Source of the DNA: Desulfovibrio sp. UCD-KL4C
GTDB taxonomy: Bacteria; Desulfobacterota; Desulfovibrionia; Desulfovibrionales; Desulfovibrionaceae
Assembly: GCF_006210265.1 (NCBI RefSeq)
Contig: NZ_VCNC01000002.1
Span: 186,001 to 250,000 of the forward strand
Direction of reading: 5' to 3'
DNA: 64,000 bases
Part shown: positions 35,272 to 44,710 of the stretch, piece after piece
Position numbering within the stretch: the first letter of the stretch is position 1
Layout: every line of letters begins with the position of its first letter
Notes under the pieces: model-generated
Told to the model about the DNA's origin: nothing
Databases searched by the model: none
Seen by the model: only the letters and a program-made list of their open reading frames with translations
Program-made: the position numbers and the translations under genes

Positions 35272-37938
35272 ATGTCAAAAACTGAAGAACTGATAAAAGC
35301 AGAAACAATTATAACAGGGCATGTAAATGCCGATTTTGATTGCCTTGCAGCTATTGTTGCAGCTGGTAAAATCTACCCTGGAGCAACGCTTATTTTTCCC
35401 GGAAGTCAGGAAAAGAATCTCCGTAATTTTTATATGGAGAGTGCAACTTATTTCTTTAATTTCAAACAATTAAGAGAAATCGACAACAATTCAGTCAAAT
35501 TACTTGTAGTCGTTGATACTTCACGTAAAGTAAGAATTTCGCACATTAAGCCCATTCTTGAAAATCCGGATCTTAAAATTCATGTTTACGACCATCATAT
35601 GCAATCAGAATGTGATTTAGATCCCGAATTTATTATAAAAAAACCTTGGGGTTCAAGTGTTGCTATCTTGACTCATGAAATCCGCAAAAAAAATATTACC
35701 TTGCACCAAGAAGAAGCGACAATTCTTGGACTAGGACTTTATGAAGACACAGGCTCTTTTATGTTTAACTCCACTACAGAATATGATTTTGAAGCTGGAA
35801 AATGGTTGCTTACATGTGGTATGGAGCTTGATGTCATAACAGATCTGCTTAATCGAGAAATGACTTCACAGCAAATATCACTTCTTAGCAACCTTCTTAA
35901 AGGGGCTGCAACCTATACAATAAATGACCTAGATATTGTCATTTCAGAAATAAGCACACCTGAATATGTTGGGGATTTTTCAGTACTTGTTCATAAATTT
36001 ATGGATATGGAAAACGTTCAAATTTTATTCGCTTTAGGAAGAATGAATGACAGAATACACCTAGTAGCAAGGTCGCGTACCAAAGATGTAAATGTTGGAG
36101 ATATTTGCACTGCTTTTGGAGGTGGCGGACATGCTTACGCAGCTTCTGCCACAATTAAAGACCGTACACTTGCCGAAGTCAGGGATGAACTATTCTCGCT
36201 ACTTTATTCCAAAGTCGCACCTAAATTAAATATTGAACACCTAATGTCAAAACCGGCTGTAGCAATCCCACGCAATATGACTATCTCTCAAGCTGTTGAA
36301 CGTATGATTCAGTTCAGCTTAAAAGGAGTTCCTGTCGTTGATAATATGGAAAATATGAGATGTGTAGGTATTCTTGAGCACAAAATTGCTGACAAAGCCC
36401 TTGCCCATCAGCTTGGCAATGTCGATGTCGAAATATATATGCAACATCCTTTTTCTACAATTAAAACTGATTGCGGACTGCATAGCGTAATGGAGATTAT
36501 TTTAAATCAAAAGCAACGGCTTGTACCGGTTGTTGAAAATGATAAAGTTATCGCAGTTATTACACGTACAGATCTTATTAATCTTCTTGTTCAAGACCCT
36601 GCGCGAATTCCTGAATCTCTTTTTCCTGAAAATAAACAAGAACGCAATATACGCAATATTATGCGTAACCGTCTTCCTAATAAAATTCTTAATATCCTTG
36701 AAGTTGCAGGACAAATGGCAGAGGAATTCGGGACAGAGGCCTATGTTGTAGGTGGATTTGTCAGAGACCTTTTACTTACAAGAAATAATTTAGACATAGA
36801 TTTGGTTGTTGAATCTGACGGAATAACCTTTGCTAAAAAACTGGCAAAAAAAATGTCCGGCCGCGTTAGATATCATCGTAAATTTAAAACTGCGGTTGTC
36901 ATTCTCCCGGATGGTCAAAGGATTGATGTGGCAACTGCTCGTCTTGAATATTATGAATACCCTGCCGCTTTGCCTACAGTGGAACTTTCATCTATAAAAA
37001 TGGACTTATATCGCCGCGATTTTACAGTGAATGCGTTAGCTGTTCACATTAATCCATCCAGTTTTGGAACATTGGTAGATTTTTTCGGTTCCCAGCGAGA
37101 TTTGAAAGACAAAACAATTCGTGTTCTGCATGCTCTAAGCTTTGTCGAAGACCCGACTCGTATAATGCGTGCAATAAGGTTTGAGCAAAGATTTAATTTT
37201 AAAATAGGCGGACAAACTTTAAGTCTAGTAAAAAATGCTCTCAAGCTAAATCTTTTCAGCAAGTTATCAGGATACAGAATTGTCCATGAATTAAAACTTA
37301 TTTTCACCGAAGCAGAAGTGTTAGGGAGCATTAAGCGAATGAATGAACTTGGAGCGCTTGAAGCAATTCATCCGCTTTTAGTACTTAATACATCCCGTGA
37401 ACAAGTAATTGCAGAACTTGAACGAGTTATTAGTTGGTACAACTTACTATACCTTGAACCTGAAATTTCGATTTGGAAGATATATTTACTAGGTATTTGT
37501 ATGGGAATTTCAAAACCTAAAATGGAGCAGATTTATAATCGGTTCAGTTTTTCCCAGACAGAGAGAAGAGAATTCGTGCATTTACGTGAAACTATTTTTT
37601 TGGCAGCCGGAAATATTTTGAACATAAGAGGTGAACTAAAACCCAGTGAAATATACAAAATTTTAAGTCCTGTACCTCTCGAAGGAGTTCTTTTCATAAT
37701 GGCCAGAACTAGCCGGGATATTGTTAAAAAATATATTTCGCAATATCTGACAAGTCTAAGACTGCAAACTTTAGATATTACTGGTGATGATTTAAAAGCA
37801 TTAGGATTAATCCCCGGACCTCAATACACCAAATTACTTTACGAAACTAAATTGGCCTGCCTTGATTCAATTATTAAAGGAAAGGATGAACAATTGGAAT
37901 TTATTAAAAAAAAGATCAAAATTTTATCCAATTTTTAA
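35272..37938 (+). CDS. tRNA nucleotidyltransferase with DHH and CBS domains
   Basis: The 888-residue protein joins a DHH phosphoesterase domain (GHVNADFDCLAA near residue 16; YDHH near 108; GGGGHAYAAS near 283), two CBS domains (about 315-435) and a class II nucleotidyltransferase/poly(A)-polymerase core. The core shows VGGFVRDLL (about 493), the catalytic DID pair, RRDFTVNAL (about 580) and EDPTRIMRAIRFEQRF. It finishes tRNA 3' ends. In bacteria with split CC- and A-adding enzymes, the long DHH-CBS form is usually the A-adding one, so that is my inference. Confidence 0.88.
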   Translation: MSKTEELIKAETIITGHVNADFDCLAAIVAAGKIYPGATLIFPGSQEKNLRNFYMESATYFFNFKQLREIDNNSVKLLVVVDTSRKVRISHIKPILENPDLKIHVYDHHMQSECDLDPEFIIKKPWGSSVAILTHEIRKKNITLHQEEATILGLGLYEDTGSFMFNSTTEYDFEAGKWLLTCGMELDVITDLLNREMTSQQISLLSNLLKGAATYTINDLDIVISEISTPEYVGDFSVLVHKFMDMENVQILFALGRMNDRIHLVARSRTKDVNVGDICTAFGGGGHAYAASATIKDRTLAEVRDELFSLLYSKVAPKLNIEHLMSKPAVAIPRNMTISQAVERMIQFSLKGVPVVDNMENMRCVGILEHKIADKALAHQLGNVDVEIYMQHPFSTIKTDCGLHSVMEIILNQKQRLVPVVENDKVIAVITRTDLINLLVQDPARIPESLFPENKQERNIRNIMRNRLPNKILNILEVAGQMAEEFGTEAYVVGGFVRDLLLTRNNLDIDLVVESDGITFAKKLAKKMSGRVRYHRKFKTAVVILPDGQRIDVATARLEYYEYPAALPTVELSSIKMDLYRRDFTVNALAVHINPSSFGTLVDFFGSQRDLKDKTIRVLHALSFVEDPTRIMRAIRFEQRFNFKIGGQTLSLVKNALKLNLFSKLSGYRIVHELKLIFTEAEVLGSIKRMNELGALEAIHPLLVLNTSREQVIAELERVISWYNLLYLEPEISIWKIYLLGICMGISKPKMEQIYNRFSFSQTERREFVHLRETIFLAAGNILNIRGELKPSEIYKILSPVPLEGVLFIMARTSRDIVKKYISQYLTSLRLQTLDITGDDLKALGLIPGPQYTKLLYETKLACLDSIIKGKDEQLEFIKKKIKILSNF

Positions 37939-38232
37939 AGACTGCATCGTCCTGATAAGAAACGGAGTTTTTCTTGCCCTTGAACTATAACCCGTGTAGA
38001 ACATGCACACTTTTGATTCATTATATTTTCTTATTTGTTAGTGATAATGACGGTATCACTTAAAAAATGTAAAAAGATTATTAGATTAGTATAAGTTGTT
38101 GATAGTTAAAGTGAGATTATATAATTAATAAGTAATAATACTTTAAGATTATAAAATATGACATGCTACTACGATTAATGATCGATAGTCACTCTCTTGA
38201 CTTTTAATCCTGAAAATAAGGGATTGCTTTGT
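37939..38232. other. intergenic region before the HIT gene
   Basis: No gene is visible. A 7-bp inverted repeat AGTGATA (38040-38046) / TATCACT (38054-38060) is followed by a run of A, not T, so it may be an operator or a minus-strand terminator element rather than a terminator for the upstream gene. Confidence 0.35.
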
Positions 38233-38724
38233 ATGGATGTTTTATGGGCCCCTTGGCGAATGGATTACATATTAGGGCCTAAGCCCGATGAATGTGTGTT
38301 CTGTATTCCTGAAAATACAGATGAAGACAAAGAAAGATTTATACTTTTCAGAGCTAAACATTGCTTTGTTCTGCTTAATAAGTTTCCTTACAATAATGGT
38401 CACATTATGGTCACACCATATAAACATGTAAGTAAACTTACTGATCTTACTGAAGAAGAAAATTCAGAGATCATGAAGTACATAACAAGAAGCTGTGCTG
38501 TTTTGGAGAAGGCATTTAAACCACATGGAATAAATGTAGGACTTAATATCGGGGAAGCAGCTGGAGCTGGTATTGCAGCCCATCTCCATTTTCAATTAGT
38601 TCCACGGTGGAACGGAGATGCTTCATTTATGGCGGTGTTCGGAGAAACTACGGTAATCCCGCAACACTTGTCTTCAACTTATAGTAGACTCAAGCCGTTA
38701 TTCGACAGTTATGTCGAGTCGTAA
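38233..38724 (+). CDS. HIT-family nucleotide hydrolase/phosphorylase
   Basis: The 163-residue protein begins MDVLWAPWRMDYI, a common start for HIT proteins of the Ap4A-phosphorylase-like group, followed by a CVFC pair that can bind zinc. The active-site block is AHLHFQLVPRW, so the third histidine of the usual HxHxH triad is glutamine, as in the GalT/Ap4A-phosphorylase type motif. The reading frame extends 12 codons upstream, but the conserved start and AGGG spacing favour 38233. Likely a nucleotidyl-transferring or -hydrolysing enzyme with an unknown nucleotide substrate. Confidence 0.85.
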   Translation: MDVLWAPWRMDYILGPKPDECVFCIPENTDEDKERFILFRAKHCFVLLNKFPYNNGHIMVTPYKHVSKLTDLTEEENSEIMKYITRSCAVLEKAFKPHGINVGLNIGEAAGAGIAAHLHFQLVPRWNGDASFMAVFGETTVIPQHLSSTYSRLKPLFDSYVES

Positions 38725-38740
38725 CACTAAGGAGGGTTTC

Positions 38741-39091
38741 ATGCGTTACTTGAAGGTATTGGCTCTGGTTATCTTATTTTTCGTTTCTATGGTGTTCTTT
38801 ATTCAGAATACCGCTGAACTTTCCAAAGAAATCACTCTTTCAATGGAACTGTTTAATTTTACATTTACAAGTCAGCCTATTCATTATTATCTTTTGATTT
38901 TAATTTCATTTTGTATTGGTGCATTTCTTTGTTTGGTATATTTTATGGCTGACAAGCTTCGCCTTTCCGGACAGTTACGCACCTGCCGTACTAGAATGTC
39001 TAATCTCGAGCAGGAAGTTAATTCACTTCGCAATTTGCCACTTGAAGAACAGAATTATCCCTCCGCAGATGAAAATTCTGACAATAACTAA
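38741..39091 (+). CDS. lapA: LapA-like membrane protein
   Basis: The 116-residue protein has two membrane helices (about 4-24 and 47-67) separated by a short loop, the FFIQNT signature of LapA/YciS after helix 1, and a coiled-coil cytoplasmic tail. LapA works with LapB to control LpxC turnover and LPS assembly. AAGGAGGG lies 4 nt before the ATG at 38741, so the longer reading from 38711 is rejected. It lies directly upstream of lapB, the arrangement seen in E. coli. Confidence 0.85.
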   Translation: MRYLKVLALVILFFVSMVFFIQNTAELSKEITLSMELFNFTFTSQPIHYYLLILISFCIGAFLCLVYFMADKLRLSGQLRTCRTRMSNLEQEVNSLRNLPLEEQNYPSADENSDNN

Positions 39092-39114
39092 CAACTTGTT
39101 ATTACAAGGTTAAA

Positions 39115-40254
39115 GTGTCTTTACTTAGCTTATTCAAAAAGAAAAAAACGACGGCGTCCGAAAATCGGGCGCCGTCTCATTCGTCTGTTTTAACTAAAAC
39201 GAAAACAGGCCTTGCTGATACTCGTGCAGCTATTGATGAACTAAGTAAAGCTGTAAAGGATACTCCAGAAGCCGTTGAAATTTATCTTGCACTCGGCAAC
39301 CTTTACAGATCTCAAGGCGAGATTGAAAGAGCTGCGCAAATCCGAAACAGTCTGATAGTACGCCCGGGACTCGCCCCTTCAACCAAAGCACGTGCTCTTT
39401 ATGAACTTGGAAGAGATTTCAGTCGTGGCGGTTTTTTAGACCGTGCGGTTAGCGCCTTTGAGAAGGCTCAGGAAATCGAAGGAGAATCTCCTGAAATTTT
39501 AACAGAACTGGCAATCATTGCTGCTGGAAGCAGAGAATTTGAAAAAGCTGCTTTTTACTATTCTAAACTCAACCAACCACTTCAGGAAGCTCATTATTTA
39601 GCTAGGTGCGCAGAGGCTGAGTTTAGCTACAACGATGAAAATATTGCACTTAACACTCTTAACAAAGCACTGCGAATTTATCCAAGCTCAACGGAGTCAT
39701 GGTTATTAATCCTAGCAAGACTAAAAAAAAAAGGTTCACTTGATAAATTCAGAAAAAAATTTCGTGAAGCACTTCAAAGCATTCCCAGACACCTACGCTT
39801 TGTTCTTGTTGAAGGACTTCTGAGTGAATCAACAATTTTCGGAGATACTCCAACTAGTATTTCAATCTCAGACTCTGTTAAAAATTATTCTTTTTATGAA
39901 TTGATGGGGCAAGAAATCGAAGCGTCCGACCCTGATGTCAGCATGCATTATTATGGAGCTAAACTTCTCCAGCTTTGCAAAAAAAGCGAAGAAGCCAGTC
40001 TTTGGCTTGAAAAAACGCTAATTCTTAATCAAAATTTCTGGTTAGCCAGACTTGAACTTTTTAATCTTGCTCAAGATCAACAAAAGTTAACTCCATCGTT
40101 TAAAAATCAGCTGGATTTTTTTGTTAACATTGCCCACAACATTAAGCGATTCGCCTGTTCAAGTTGCGGTTTCAAGCGTGATCAAATTTTCTTTGTCTGT
40201 CCCAGGTGCCGCAGTTGGCATTCAATAACGTTTCGCAAAGAATTGAACCAATAA
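39115..40254 (+). CDS. lapB: LapB-like TPR protein with a C-terminal metal ribbon
   Basis: The 379-residue protein has TPR repeats across about residues 38-335 and ends in a rubredoxin-like four-cysteine site (CSSCG ... CPRCRSW, about 350-370), the domain order of LapB/YciM. E. coli LapB has an N-terminal membrane anchor. This one begins SLLSLFKKKK with no membrane helix, so attachment would have to come from LapA or another partner. It starts at GTG, 23 nt after lapA. The function in LPS quality control is by family and context. Confidence 0.82.
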   Translation: MSLLSLFKKKKTTASENRAPSHSSVLTKTKTGLADTRAAIDELSKAVKDTPEAVEIYLALGNLYRSQGEIERAAQIRNSLIVRPGLAPSTKARALYELGRDFSRGGFLDRAVSAFEKAQEIEGESPEILTELAIIAAGSREFEKAAFYYSKLNQPLQEAHYLARCAEAEFSYNDENIALNTLNKALRIYPSSTESWLLILARLKKKGSLDKFRKKFREALQSIPRHLRFVLVEGLLSESTIFGDTPTSISISDSVKNYSFYELMGQEIEASDPDVSMHYYGAKLLQLCKKSEEASLWLEKTLILNQNFWLARLELFNLAQDQQKLTPSFKNQLDFFVNIAHNIKRFACSSCGFKRDQIFFVCPRCRSWHSITFRKELNQ

Positions 40255-40271
40255 CCCCTAGTGATAATATT

Positions 40272-42938
40272 GTGAGCACACCTAAACTCACCCCGATGTT
40301 CGAGCAGTACCTCCAGATTAAGGAGGATCATCCCGACTCACTCCTTTTTTATAGGATGGGCGACTTTTACGAACTTTTTTTTGAAGATGCTGAAATAGCT
40401 GCGCGTGAGCTACAAATTTCGCTTACATGTAGAAATCCTAATTCAGAAATAAAAACTCCAATGTGTGGTGTCCCACATCACGCTGTCGAAACGTATCTCT
40501 CACGTCTTCTTGAAAAAGGGTATAAAATTGCGCTTTGCGATCAAATTGAAGATCCTAAACAGGCAAAAGGATTGGTTAAAAGAGCTGTAACAAGAATTTT
40601 CACTCCAGGAACAGTTGTTGAAGACTCAACGCTTAGTGCTAAAGCAAACAATTTTCTTGCAGCACTTATATGGGACGAAGCCAAGTCTGCCGGAGGTCTT
40701 GGCTGGATAGATTTTTCGACAGGACAATGGAGTGGTGTTCTAAGTAAAAATGAAGCAAATTTATGGCAGTGGGCTATAAAAGTTGACCCGAAAGAACTTA
40801 TTCTTCAGCAAGGCAAAGTCGTTCCTACCCAGTATGGAGAGATAAGTGCACGCATAACCCCTGCTCCGTCTGCCGGATTTTTTAATCTGAAAACAGCTCG
40901 TGATAATATTTTAGAAGTTCAAAATGTTGCTGATCTGGGAGCACTTGACCTTGAAGATAAGCCGCAACTGACTCAGGCTTGCGGAGCACTGATAGCCTAC
41001 CTTCGCCAGACACAAATGCAAGAGCTTAGTCACTTAGGAGAATTTAGGCCTCTAAGCCTATCTAAGTATATGATACTAGATGAGGTCACTGAGAGAAATC
41101 TTGAACTGTTCAGACGTCTTGACGGAAAAACAGGAAAAGGTACACTTTTAAATGTTTTAGATAAAACAATGACTCCGATGGGAGGAAGACTTCTTTCAAC
41201 CCGCTTAAAACAGCCTTGGCGAGATTTAGCACCGATTGAACATAATCAAAAAGCGGTAACTTTTTTTTATGAGAATGACTCTATACGCACTACGATTCGT
41301 AGACTTTTAGACACTATTTATGACCTGGAACGTCTTTCTACACGTGTTGTTCTCGGTAGAGCCACCCCTAAAGATTTTATAAATCTCAGAGAAAGTCTTA
41401 AGAATTTGCCACCGATGCAGTATGAACTTCAAACAGCAATTACAGCTGTTGAAGAAGCTAATACTATCGCAGTTGCACAAGTTATTAGAACTATTGTCGC
41501 CAAATGGGATCCGATGGCTGACGTTACGGATCTTTTAGAAAAAGCAATGGTAGACTCTCCTCCTCCTGTAATTACAGAGGGAGGTCTTTTTAAACTCGGT
41601 TACAATGCTGAGCTTGACGAATTTATTGAGCTGACTGAGCATGGCGAAGCAAAACTTGCGGAACTTCTTGAGCATGAAAAAGTAAGTTGTGATCTGCCGA
41701 AGTTAAAAATCGGGTATAATAAAGTTTTCGGATATTATTTTGAAATTTCCAAAGCATTCAAAGGTCAGGTTCCTGATTATTTTGAACGTCGTCAGACTCT
41801 TGTAAATTGTGAAAGATATATTTCTCCTCAGCTAAAAGAACTGGAAGAGAAACTTATTTCAGCATCTGAACAGCGTAAAAAACTGGAATATAATCTTTTC
41901 CAAGCCATACGAGATGAAGTTGCTAAAAATCGCAGTCGTTTTATGTTCATGGCTGATGCCATAGCTGCAATAGATTTTTGGCAAGGACTTGCTGAAGCTG
42001 CCCGCATAAATCGATGGGTGTGCCCGGAAGTACATGCCGGAATGGAAGTTATCATCACAGAAGGACGTCATCCCGTTGTTGAAGCGGTGCAAGGCTCAGC
42101 TAACTATATTCCTAATAGCCTGACAATTGATGAAAAACGACGAATTCTACTCATTACCGGTCCGAACATGGCTGGTAAATCAACTGTACTGCGGCAGATT
42201 GCGTTAATGGGAATAATGGCTCAAATGGGCTCCTATATTCCTGCTTCAACTGGACGAATAGGACTTATGGATCGTGTTTTTTCCAGGGTTGGCGCATCGG
42301 ATAATCTCGCTCAAGGGCAGTCCACATTCATGGTTGAAATGATGGAAACAGCACGCATTTTAAGACAGGCCTCAAAACGCAGTCTTGTTATCCTTGATGA
42401 AATTGGACGCGGGACAAGTACTTTTGACGGCCTTGCTTTAGCATGGGCTGTTGTGGAAGAACTTTCAAAGAGAGCTCGCGGTGGTATTCGCACACTTTTT
42501 GCGACGCATTATCATGAGCTGACTTCTCTTGAAGGAGTTATTGACGGACTTAGGAATTTTAATATTGCTGTCAGGGAATGGAAAGGTGATATTCTTTTTT
42601 TAAGACGCCTTGTTCCGGGACCTGCTGACAAAAGTTATGGTATTGAAGTCGCTAAACTAGCTGGAGTTCCAAAACCTGTTGTTTCACGAGCTAGAGAGAT
42701 TCTTGCGAATCTCGAAGAAAAATCACATGATAACAACTTGCACTCTGGCACTCAGGCTACTATTGTACAAAGTATACTTCCGGGACTGCTTGCTTCCGGC
42801 ACAAATGACAAAAATGATACTCCACCTGAAGATCACGAAGTAATTAAAGAACTTCGCCATCTTGATATAAATGGATTATCACCGATTGAAGCTATTACTC
42901 TGCTGAATCAGTGGAAAAAATCACTGGGAGACAATTGA
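40272..42938 (+). CDS. mutS: DNA mismatch repair protein MutS
   Basis: MutS recognises mismatches. The sequence has the mismatch-binding start (LTPMFEQYLQIK ... LLFYRMGDFYELF with the Phe-X-Glu region), core and clamp helices, and the ATPase with ITGPNMAGKSTVLRQ (Walker A) and VILDEIGRGTSTFDG (Walker B/signature). A GTG at 40206 would overlap lapB by 49 nt. The GTG at 40272 fits the family start better, giving 888 residues, although its ribosome site is weak. No mutL is nearby. Confidence 0.94.
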   Translation: MSTPKLTPMFEQYLQIKEDHPDSLLFYRMGDFYELFFEDAEIAARELQISLTCRNPNSEIKTPMCGVPHHAVETYLSRLLEKGYKIALCDQIEDPKQAKGLVKRAVTRIFTPGTVVEDSTLSAKANNFLAALIWDEAKSAGGLGWIDFSTGQWSGVLSKNEANLWQWAIKVDPKELILQQGKVVPTQYGEISARITPAPSAGFFNLKTARDNILEVQNVADLGALDLEDKPQLTQACGALIAYLRQTQMQELSHLGEFRPLSLSKYMILDEVTERNLELFRRLDGKTGKGTLLNVLDKTMTPMGGRLLSTRLKQPWRDLAPIEHNQKAVTFFYENDSIRTTIRRLLDTIYDLERLSTRVVLGRATPKDFINLRESLKNLPPMQYELQTAITAVEEANTIAVAQVIRTIVAKWDPMADVTDLLEKAMVDSPPPVITEGGLFKLGYNAELDEFIELTEHGEAKLAELLEHEKVSCDLPKLKIGYNKVFGYYFEISKAFKGQVPDYFERRQTLVNCERYISPQLKELEEKLISASEQRKKLEYNLFQAIRDEVAKNRSRFMFMADAIAAIDFWQGLAEAARINRWVCPEVHAGMEVIITEGRHPVVEAVQGSANYIPNSLTIDEKRRILLITGPNMAGKSTVLRQIALMGIMAQMGSYIPASTGRIGLMDRVFSRVGASDNLAQGQSTFMVEMMETARILRQASKRSLVILDEIGRGTSTFDGLALAWAVVEELSKRARGGIRTLFATHYHELTSLEGVIDGLRNFNIAVREWKGDILFLRRLVPGPADKSYGIEVAKLAGVPKPVVSRAREILANLEEKSHDNNLHSGTQATIVQSILPGLLASGTNDKNDTPPEDHEVIKELRHLDINGLSPIEAITLLNQWKKSLGDN

Positions 42939-43390
42939 TGGAAAGTTTTTCTTTTAAAAAAGGTTTTTTGCTGACTCTTTTAATGGTTACGTTACTTTCT
43001 GTAACTGGTTGCGGAGTAAAAATGTGGCCTTCTCCTCAAAAGAATGAGGATATCTTCAGTTTTGCTTCGATTACAGGTCGCAGAACAGGTGAATGCCTTA
43101 AAGTTGCCGTAAAGATTAACGGTGCTATTAAAAATGTTGACAATTTAAGTCTCCAGTTTCAGGCTGATGGAAACGGACCAGGAGAAGGTTGTCCTACCTG
43201 TCCTTTCTTCCCTGCTATTCGTAAACAATTCACACCTGGGTCAGAAGGTATCCAATCAGACGGTTCTACTTTCGTATTCAGTCAATGCGGACTTGATCCA
43301 GAGAAAAGCTATCGCTACAGAATTGTTGGGCGAAATATCTATGAAGCTCTTGGAGTCGTCATTTCTGACGTATATATAGTCACCCCCTAA
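42938..43390 (+). CDS. small lipoprotein upstream of lysA
   Basis: The 150-residue protein has a lipoprotein signal with the modified cysteine at C25 (LLSVTGC). The rest is beta-rich with a CPTC pair around residue 85. A small lipoprotein gene before lysA is common in proteobacteria (for example LptM/YifL), but this one is much longer and I do not recognise a family. Its ATG overlaps the mutS stop (TGATG), with GGAG 8 nt upstream, so it is coupled to mutS. Confidence 0.72.
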   Translation: MESFSFKKGFLLTLLMVTLLSVTGCGVKMWPSPQKNEDIFSFASITGRRTGECLKVAVKINGAIKNVDNLSLQFQADGNGPGEGCPTCPFFPAIRKQFTPGSEGIQSDGSTFVFSQCGLDPEKSYRYRIVGRNIYEALGVVISDVYIVTP

Positions 43391-43414
43391 TTTAGAGAAT
43401 GGAGTTCTTAGATC

Positions 43415-44653
43415 ATGAATCATTTTGAATTTAAAAAGAATGAACTTTTCGCTGAAAATGTTAATATCGCAGAATTAGCCAAAGAGTACGGCACCCCACT
43501 CTATGTCTATTCTGCTGCAACCTTCCGTAGACATTTTAAAGCCTTTGATTCAGCTTTTAATGGTTTGGACCACCTTACATGTTTCTCTGTAAAAGCTAAT
43601 TCCAACTTAAGCCTCCTTAAGCTTCTTGCTGAACAAGGTGCAGGGATGGATATTGTTTCTGGAGGAGAGTTATTCAGAGCGTTAAAAGCCGGTGTTCCAG
43701 CTAACCGTATAGTCTACTCCGGCGTAGGCAAAAAAGCGTATGAAATTGCTGAAGCTCTCAAATCCGACATCTTGATGTTCAACGTCGAGTCTGTTGCAGA
43801 GCTTCATAATATCAATGATGTTGCAATATCCATGAATAAAACTGCCAGAATCAGTTTTCGTATCAACCCTGACGTTGATCCAAAGACTCATCCGTACATT
43901 TCAACCGGAATGAAAAAGAATAAATTCGGTCTCGATATGGAGACAGCTCTTACCGCTTATACAACAGCTAAAGAATTATCTAATATCGAACCAATCGGAA
44001 TGGATTGTCATATAGGTTCACAGCTGACAACCATTGAGCCTTTCCTCGAAGCTCTTGATAAGCTTCTGGCATTTAAAGATAAACTTTCTGACATAGGCAT
44101 TGAAATTACTCACCTTGACCTTGGCGGAGGACTCGGAATCACTTATGATGATGAACAGCCTCCTCACCCTAAAGAGTTTGGTGAAGCATTAACAAAAGCA
44201 CTTGAAGATCAAAACCTTAAAGTTATACTTGAACCTGGTAGAGTTATTTCCGGAAATGCAGGGATTTTAGTTACTGAGATAATTTATACTAAGAATACCC
44301 CTACTAAGAACTTCCTTATCGTTGATGCAGGAATGAATGATCTCATCCGCCCTTCTCTTTATCAGTCGTACCACAATATCTCTGAAGTTGTGAAACACGA
44401 ACGTCCAAATGTAGAAGTTGATATAGTAGGCCCTATTTGTGAATCAGGTGATTTTCTTGCTCATGATCGCGAACTTCCTGAAATGAAACAAGGTGAACTT
44501 CTTGCAGTATATTCCGCTGGAGCTTACGGTTTTACCATGTCCTCCAACTATAATTCTCGCCTCAGAGCTGCTGAAATTATTGTTGATGAAGATGATATTA
44601 TCGTTGCACGTAGAAGAGAGACATACGAGGATCTTCTTAATCTGGAATCTTAA
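43415..44653 (+). CDS. lysA: diaminopimelate decarboxylase
   Basis: LysA decarboxylates meso-diaminopimelate to lysine, the last step of the pathway that lysC starts and dapL continues. The 412-residue fold type III PLP enzyme contains the PLP lysine in CFSVKANSN, HIGSQLTTIEPF, DLGGGLGI, GPICESGDFLA with the catalytic Cys, and the closing GAYGFTMSSNYNSR. It is followed by a strong terminator. Confidence 0.96.
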   Translation: MNHFEFKKNELFAENVNIAELAKEYGTPLYVYSAATFRRHFKAFDSAFNGLDHLTCFSVKANSNLSLLKLLAEQGAGMDIVSGGELFRALKAGVPANRIVYSGVGKKAYEIAEALKSDILMFNVESVAELHNINDVAISMNKTARISFRINPDVDPKTHPYISTGMKKNKFGLDMETALTAYTTAKELSNIEPIGMDCHIGSQLTTIEPFLEALDKLLAFKDKLSDIGIEITHLDLGGGLGITYDDEQPPHPKEFGEALTKALEDQNLKVILEPGRVISGNAGILVTEIIYTKNTPTKNFLIVDAGMNDLIRPSLYQSYHNISEVVKHERPNVEVDIVGPICESGDFLAHDRELPEMKQGELLAVYSAGAYGFTMSSNYNSRLRAAEIIVDEDDIIVARRRETYEDLLNLES

Positions 44654-44657
44654 TTTT

Positions 44658-44690
44658 ATGACGGGACGGAATTTTCCGGCCCGTCATTTT
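44658..44690 (+). terminator. rho-independent terminator after lysA
   Basis: ATGACGGG / CCCGTCAT forms an 8-bp outer stem with an inner CGG/CCG pair, then a T run. It lies 5 nt after the lysA stop. Confidence 0.88.
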
Positions 44691-44710
44691 TTACAGGTTA
44701 ACTAAAAACA

